Assembly (NCBI GenBank): GCA_949373085.1
Contig: CASICJ010000002.1
Span: forward strand, 124,001-188,000
From: an uncultured Verrucomicrobiales bacterium
Lineage (GTDB): Bacteria > Verrucomicrobiota > Verrucomicrobiia > Verrucomicrobiales > Akkermansiaceae
DNA: 64,000 nucleotides
Direction of reading: 5' to 3'
Of the stretch, positions 61,409 through 64,000 are shown piece by piece; positions within the stretch are counted from its first letter, which is position 1, and every line of letters begins with the position of its first letter. The position numbers and the translations under genes are program-made. The notes beneath the pieces are model-generated. The model saw only the letters and a program-made list of their open reading frames with translations. It was not told where the DNA came from and searched no databases.

Positions 61409-64000
61409 ATGAAATTTAGGCATATCCTGCTGCTTTCGCTTACCCTGATCTCAGCGTCAGCTCAGAAACCCACCCCCCTCTCGTTCGCAACAAAGATCAC
61501 CCCAGAAATGATCCAAACTTTAGAGGCGCGAGGTGGACAAACTCCCACTGCTAACCCTTCAAGAGTGGCCCCTCCTTCCAAAGCACCCCTCACACCCGAA
61601 CAGCAACGAACTAAAATGTTACAGGGACTAAAAATCGATCGTACAACCTCTGGTATTCTCGCCAACCGGCTCGCTGAGAAAAATGAGGAAGGAAAAACGA
61701 CCACGACCATTCCAGCACCCAAAGAAGATCCCGAGGCCAAGCCTTCAGCTAACCCTCAAGTCAAAAAGCAGCGAGAAGATAAAGCAAAACTCGCTACCTT
61801 CAAAAACGACTTCAACCAATTTACCCGCGATATCACCTTGGGACGATGGATCAAAGTCAACGATTACCTCGAAAACCTCCCTTCCGGCGATGCCGCCTTG
61901 GCCTTCCGTCAAATGGTCACCCAACTCAACGCGCCAGTCACCGTCCGTCCGCGCAAGGAACTTACCAGCCTTGGTGCTAAACAACACCAGCAACAACAAT
62001 ATCTCCGGCCCGAAGAGTTTCTTGCCTTAACCGACGCCTCACAGAAGGCTCCAGACAACTCTGTTCTTCCCCAGCTCGCCAACTTAATCAAAGGCGAGCG
62101 AAAGCCTCCACGCGACTTCTTTGCAAGCCTCGCAAAAGGAACTCGTTATTTTGGTCTTGGCGACGAGGAAACAAGAGCTCGTACCGCCCGGCTCTTGATT
62201 GAGGCCGGACATCTCGACGAAACCATAACATTCCTTCCTTCACTCAAAGTGGCCAAGGAGAAGAAAAACCACGCCGCCCTTAACCTTCTCGGTCGCTATT
62301 ATGCCGAATCCTACTCCGCGGAGCGTGATGACGAACATCTTGAAAACGCTTGGCAAATTTCCCTCCGAATCATTAGGGAAAAAAAAGCCCCACTTAATGA
62401 ACGGGCTGAGGCCCTTTACCGTGCCCTCGCTCTCGTTCCTAATCTCGAAGACGGCACCGGAAGCGACTGGTTGACCGAAACATTCTCCAACGCATCTACT
62501 GAGGGATTTGAAATCCTCGCAACGGTCGGAACTATGACCTCCCAAGTTCGCGAGCATCGCTCGCCGGACTTCCGGCTCGAACAACTCAAGCTCCAAACCG
62601 CAGCGGTCGCAGCACTTACTTCCAATAAGGAAATCAACCTTAAGCCATGGCAAGAAATCCTGACTCTTTACGTTCGTAACTGGAATGCCGAAGCCGCACG
62701 CTCCTACCAACTCGACACCTCAAACTCGATGCGCCCGCAGGCCCAAGTCGATGCCTACGGCAATCTTTTCTACTCCCGCTACAAGCCACCCGTTCAGCAA
62801 AGCAGTTCCCGCACCATCCCGGCTATTCCCTCCGGCGACCTGCTCCGCACCCGCCCCAGCGAGCAATGGCTCGCCCAGGTCGATTCTTCAGTACGGCTCG
62901 AAAACATCATTCTCTCTGCTAAGCTCTTCCTCAAAGTGAAGGAAGAAGAGAAGGCATTCCCAATCCTCAAGAAGCTTGCAAAAATAAAGCCTGACGAAAG
63001 CAAGGAGTTGGTTCGAACAATGATCCGAGTTTGGGCAGAGAACAATAACCCAAACCAAAAAAGTCGCTACCGATCAAGCTACTCTTATTACTACGGATAC
63101 AATCAAAGAGCCGAGACCATCCCGCTCACCCGGTCGAAACAGGAACGTAACCTTAAGCTTTTAGCTAATATGGTTTCGGAAGTGAAGGCACTTGGACTTG
63201 ATGAGAACTTTCAAGAGGAATTTGCCGATGCCTTCATTCAGGCTCACTCTCAGGCCGAAGTCTGGCGAATTGAAGCTCTTACATCCGTATTTGGAGAAAC
63301 CCCCAAGCTCGACGCCGGCACTATTACCTCGCTCCTCCGTCGCATGCGACAAAACCTCGCTCTTCTCTGGCCCAACCCCAAGTTACAAGAACAGGCTAAG
63401 ACCAACCGCAAAGACAAGGAACTCATTGCTCAGATCTTCAAAGGCTACGCCGCTGCCAAAAAACTGTGCCTCGACGCGCTCGATCACCACCCTGATGACT
63501 GGGCTCTGAAGTTACAGCTTGCTTCGATTAAATACGAAGAATCTAACTATAAGGCAGGTCTCGCCTCACACCCCGAACATTCGACCACCAAGGGCTTCGC
63601 GCTTGAAGACCTCGCCACCGCAACTTCAGATTACATTTCTTCCCTTCCTCTTGAGGACGAAGATGAGGAATCCACCGAAGCCTTCACCACTTGGTTCTAT
63701 GCCGCACTCGGTTCCCCTGATCTTGCCGCCCTCAAAGCTGAGCACCAACCTATACAAGCAGAGTTCATTAAAATAAAAGCGGCACTCGAAAGTATCCCCG
63801 AATCTTCCCGCCAACGTCACCTTGACGAATTTGCCAATACACTCAATTCACGCCTCGCCAACGTTAAAGCAGATCTCAAATACCGCTTTTTAGAAGCCGC
63901 CCTTCAAATCACCGGCAAACACGAGCGCATCGAGGAAGCAGCACGCGTATTCGAATACTATCAAGATCTGGTCACCGAAATCGAGCTCGATGTGCACCTC
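61409..64000 (+). CDS. Large secreted protein, open at the right edge
   Basis: Missing from the ORF track because it runs off the window; 864 codons are visible without a stop. It starts MKFRHILLLSLTLISASAQK, a clear signal peptide with cleavage after ASA. The rest is soluble and mostly helical, with TPR-like segments in the middle (ARTARLLIEAGHLDETITFL, HAALNLLGRYYAESYSAERD, NERAEALYRALALVPN) and again near the edge (AKKLCLDALDHHPDDWALKL). No enzyme motif seen. It follows the candidate selenoprotein by 30 bases on the same strand and is probably cotranscribed. Likely a periplasmic scaffold or interaction protein of a Verrucomicrobia-specific family; I cannot name one. Confidence 0.75.
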   Translation, partial: MKFRHILLLSLTLISASAQKPTPLSFATKITPEMIQTLEARGGQTPTANPSRVAPPSKAPLTPEQQRTKMLQGLKIDRTTSGILANRLAEKNEEGKTTTTIPAPKEDPEAKPSANPQVKKQREDKAKLATFKNDFNQFTRDITLGRWIKVNDYLENLPSGDAALAFRQMVTQLNAPVTVRPRKELTSLGAKQHQQQQYLRPEEFLALTDASQKAPDNSVLPQLANLIKGERKPPRDFFASLAKGTRYFGLGDEETRARTARLLIEAGHLDETITFLPSLKVAKEKKNHAALNLLGRYYAESYSAERDDEHLENAWQISLRIIREKKAPLNERAEALYRALALVPNLEDGTGSDWLTETFSNASTEGFEILATVGTMTSQVREHRSPDFRLEQLKLQTAAVAALTSNKEINLKPWQEILTLYVRNWNAEAARSYQLDTSNSMRPQAQVDAYGNLFYSRYKPPVQQSSSRTIPAIPSGDLLRTRPSEQWLAQVDSSVRLENIILSAKLFLKVKEEEKAFPILKKLAKIKPDESKELVRTMIRVWAENNNPNQKSRYRSSYSYYYGYNQRAETIPLTRSKQERNLKLLANMVSEVKALGLDENFQEEFADAFIQAHSQAEVWRIEALTSVFGETPKLDAGTITSLLRRMRQNLALLWPNPKLQEQAKTNRKDKELIAQIFKGYAAAKKLCLDALDHHPDDWALKLQLASIKYEESNYKAGLASHPEHSTTKGFALEDLATATSDYISSLPLEDEDEESTEAFTTWFYAALGSPDLAALKAEHQPIQAEFIKIKAALESIPESSRQRHLDEFANTLNSRLANVKADLKYRFLEAALQITGKHERIEEAARVFEYYQDLVTEIELDVHL

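Noticed and set aside
61221-61412. ORF in another frame overlapping the end of the UGA-containing gene
   Set aside because: Its product has no coherent composition, and it overlaps both the 191-residue ORF and the hairpin; the frame-2 extension after the TGA is more protein-like.

Overview
The window looks like the chromosome of a Verrucomicrobiota bacterium. The evidence is a small protein of the Planctomycetes/Verrucomicrobia-restricted Minf_1886 type right after the housekeeping sigma factor, secreted formylglycine sulfatases, DUF1080 and PQQ-like beta-propeller proteins, a c-type cytochrome joined to a sorbosone-dehydrogenase-like propeller, and a WD40 Ser/Thr kinase beside an ECF sigma factor. 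No phage, insertion sequence or CRISPR array was seen. Assignment below phylum level is not supported by the sequence alone.

Layout. 0-3.7 kb: end of rpoD, Minf_1886-like protein, esterase, UbiA prenyltransferase and tsaD. 3.4-7.9 kb: a stretch with unusually many one-base frameshifts (tsaD, an M15-like peptidase lipoprotein, and a TerB/FHA/ABC-transporter fusion). 7.8-9.4 kb: ParA ATPase plus roadblock-like protein. 9.5-23 kb: mostly housekeeping genes (hisBH, rpmB, uracil-DNA glycosylase, uppP, hisF, sua5, aroK, queG, tRNA-Val), plus a LysM lipoprotein, a disrupted thioredoxin-like gene, a BlaI-type repressor with a histone-H1-like lysine tail, and a sulfatase. 23-32 kb: a plus-strand run of a sulfatase, a DUF1080 protein, two beta-propeller proteins, a Cys-rich secreted protein and an FtsX-like permease. 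32-36.7 kb: a convergent minus-strand operon of a LolD-like ATPase, an E1-like enzyme, a double ModA, ModB and ModC. 37-43 kb: M24 peptidase, kinase and ECF sigma. 43-54 kb: tRNA-Arg, ftsY, trkH, cytochrome/propeller protein, U32 peptidase, spermidine-synthase-like protein, DUF3311 and a sodium:solute symporter. 54-58.7 kb: a MoxR/DUF58/VWA operon. 58.7-64 kb: esterase, flavin reductase, a TPR-like secreted protein with an in-frame UGA, and a large secreted protein open at the right edge.

The most striking observation is at 61265. The 191-residue ORF ends at a TGA, but the same frame stays open for 36 more codons with protein-like composition. If the TGA is read as selenocysteine it creates a U-Q-G-C redox motif. 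It is followed at once by a long hairpin whose apical loop is GGUC, at the same distance from the UGA as in the E. coli fdhF SECIS element as I remember it. This is a candidate undescribed selenoprotein family. Other points of interest are the BlaI-histone fusion, the frameshift cluster at 3.4-5.6 kb, the tandem ModA operon, and a set of secreted or membrane proteins sharing C-x-C motifs next to it.
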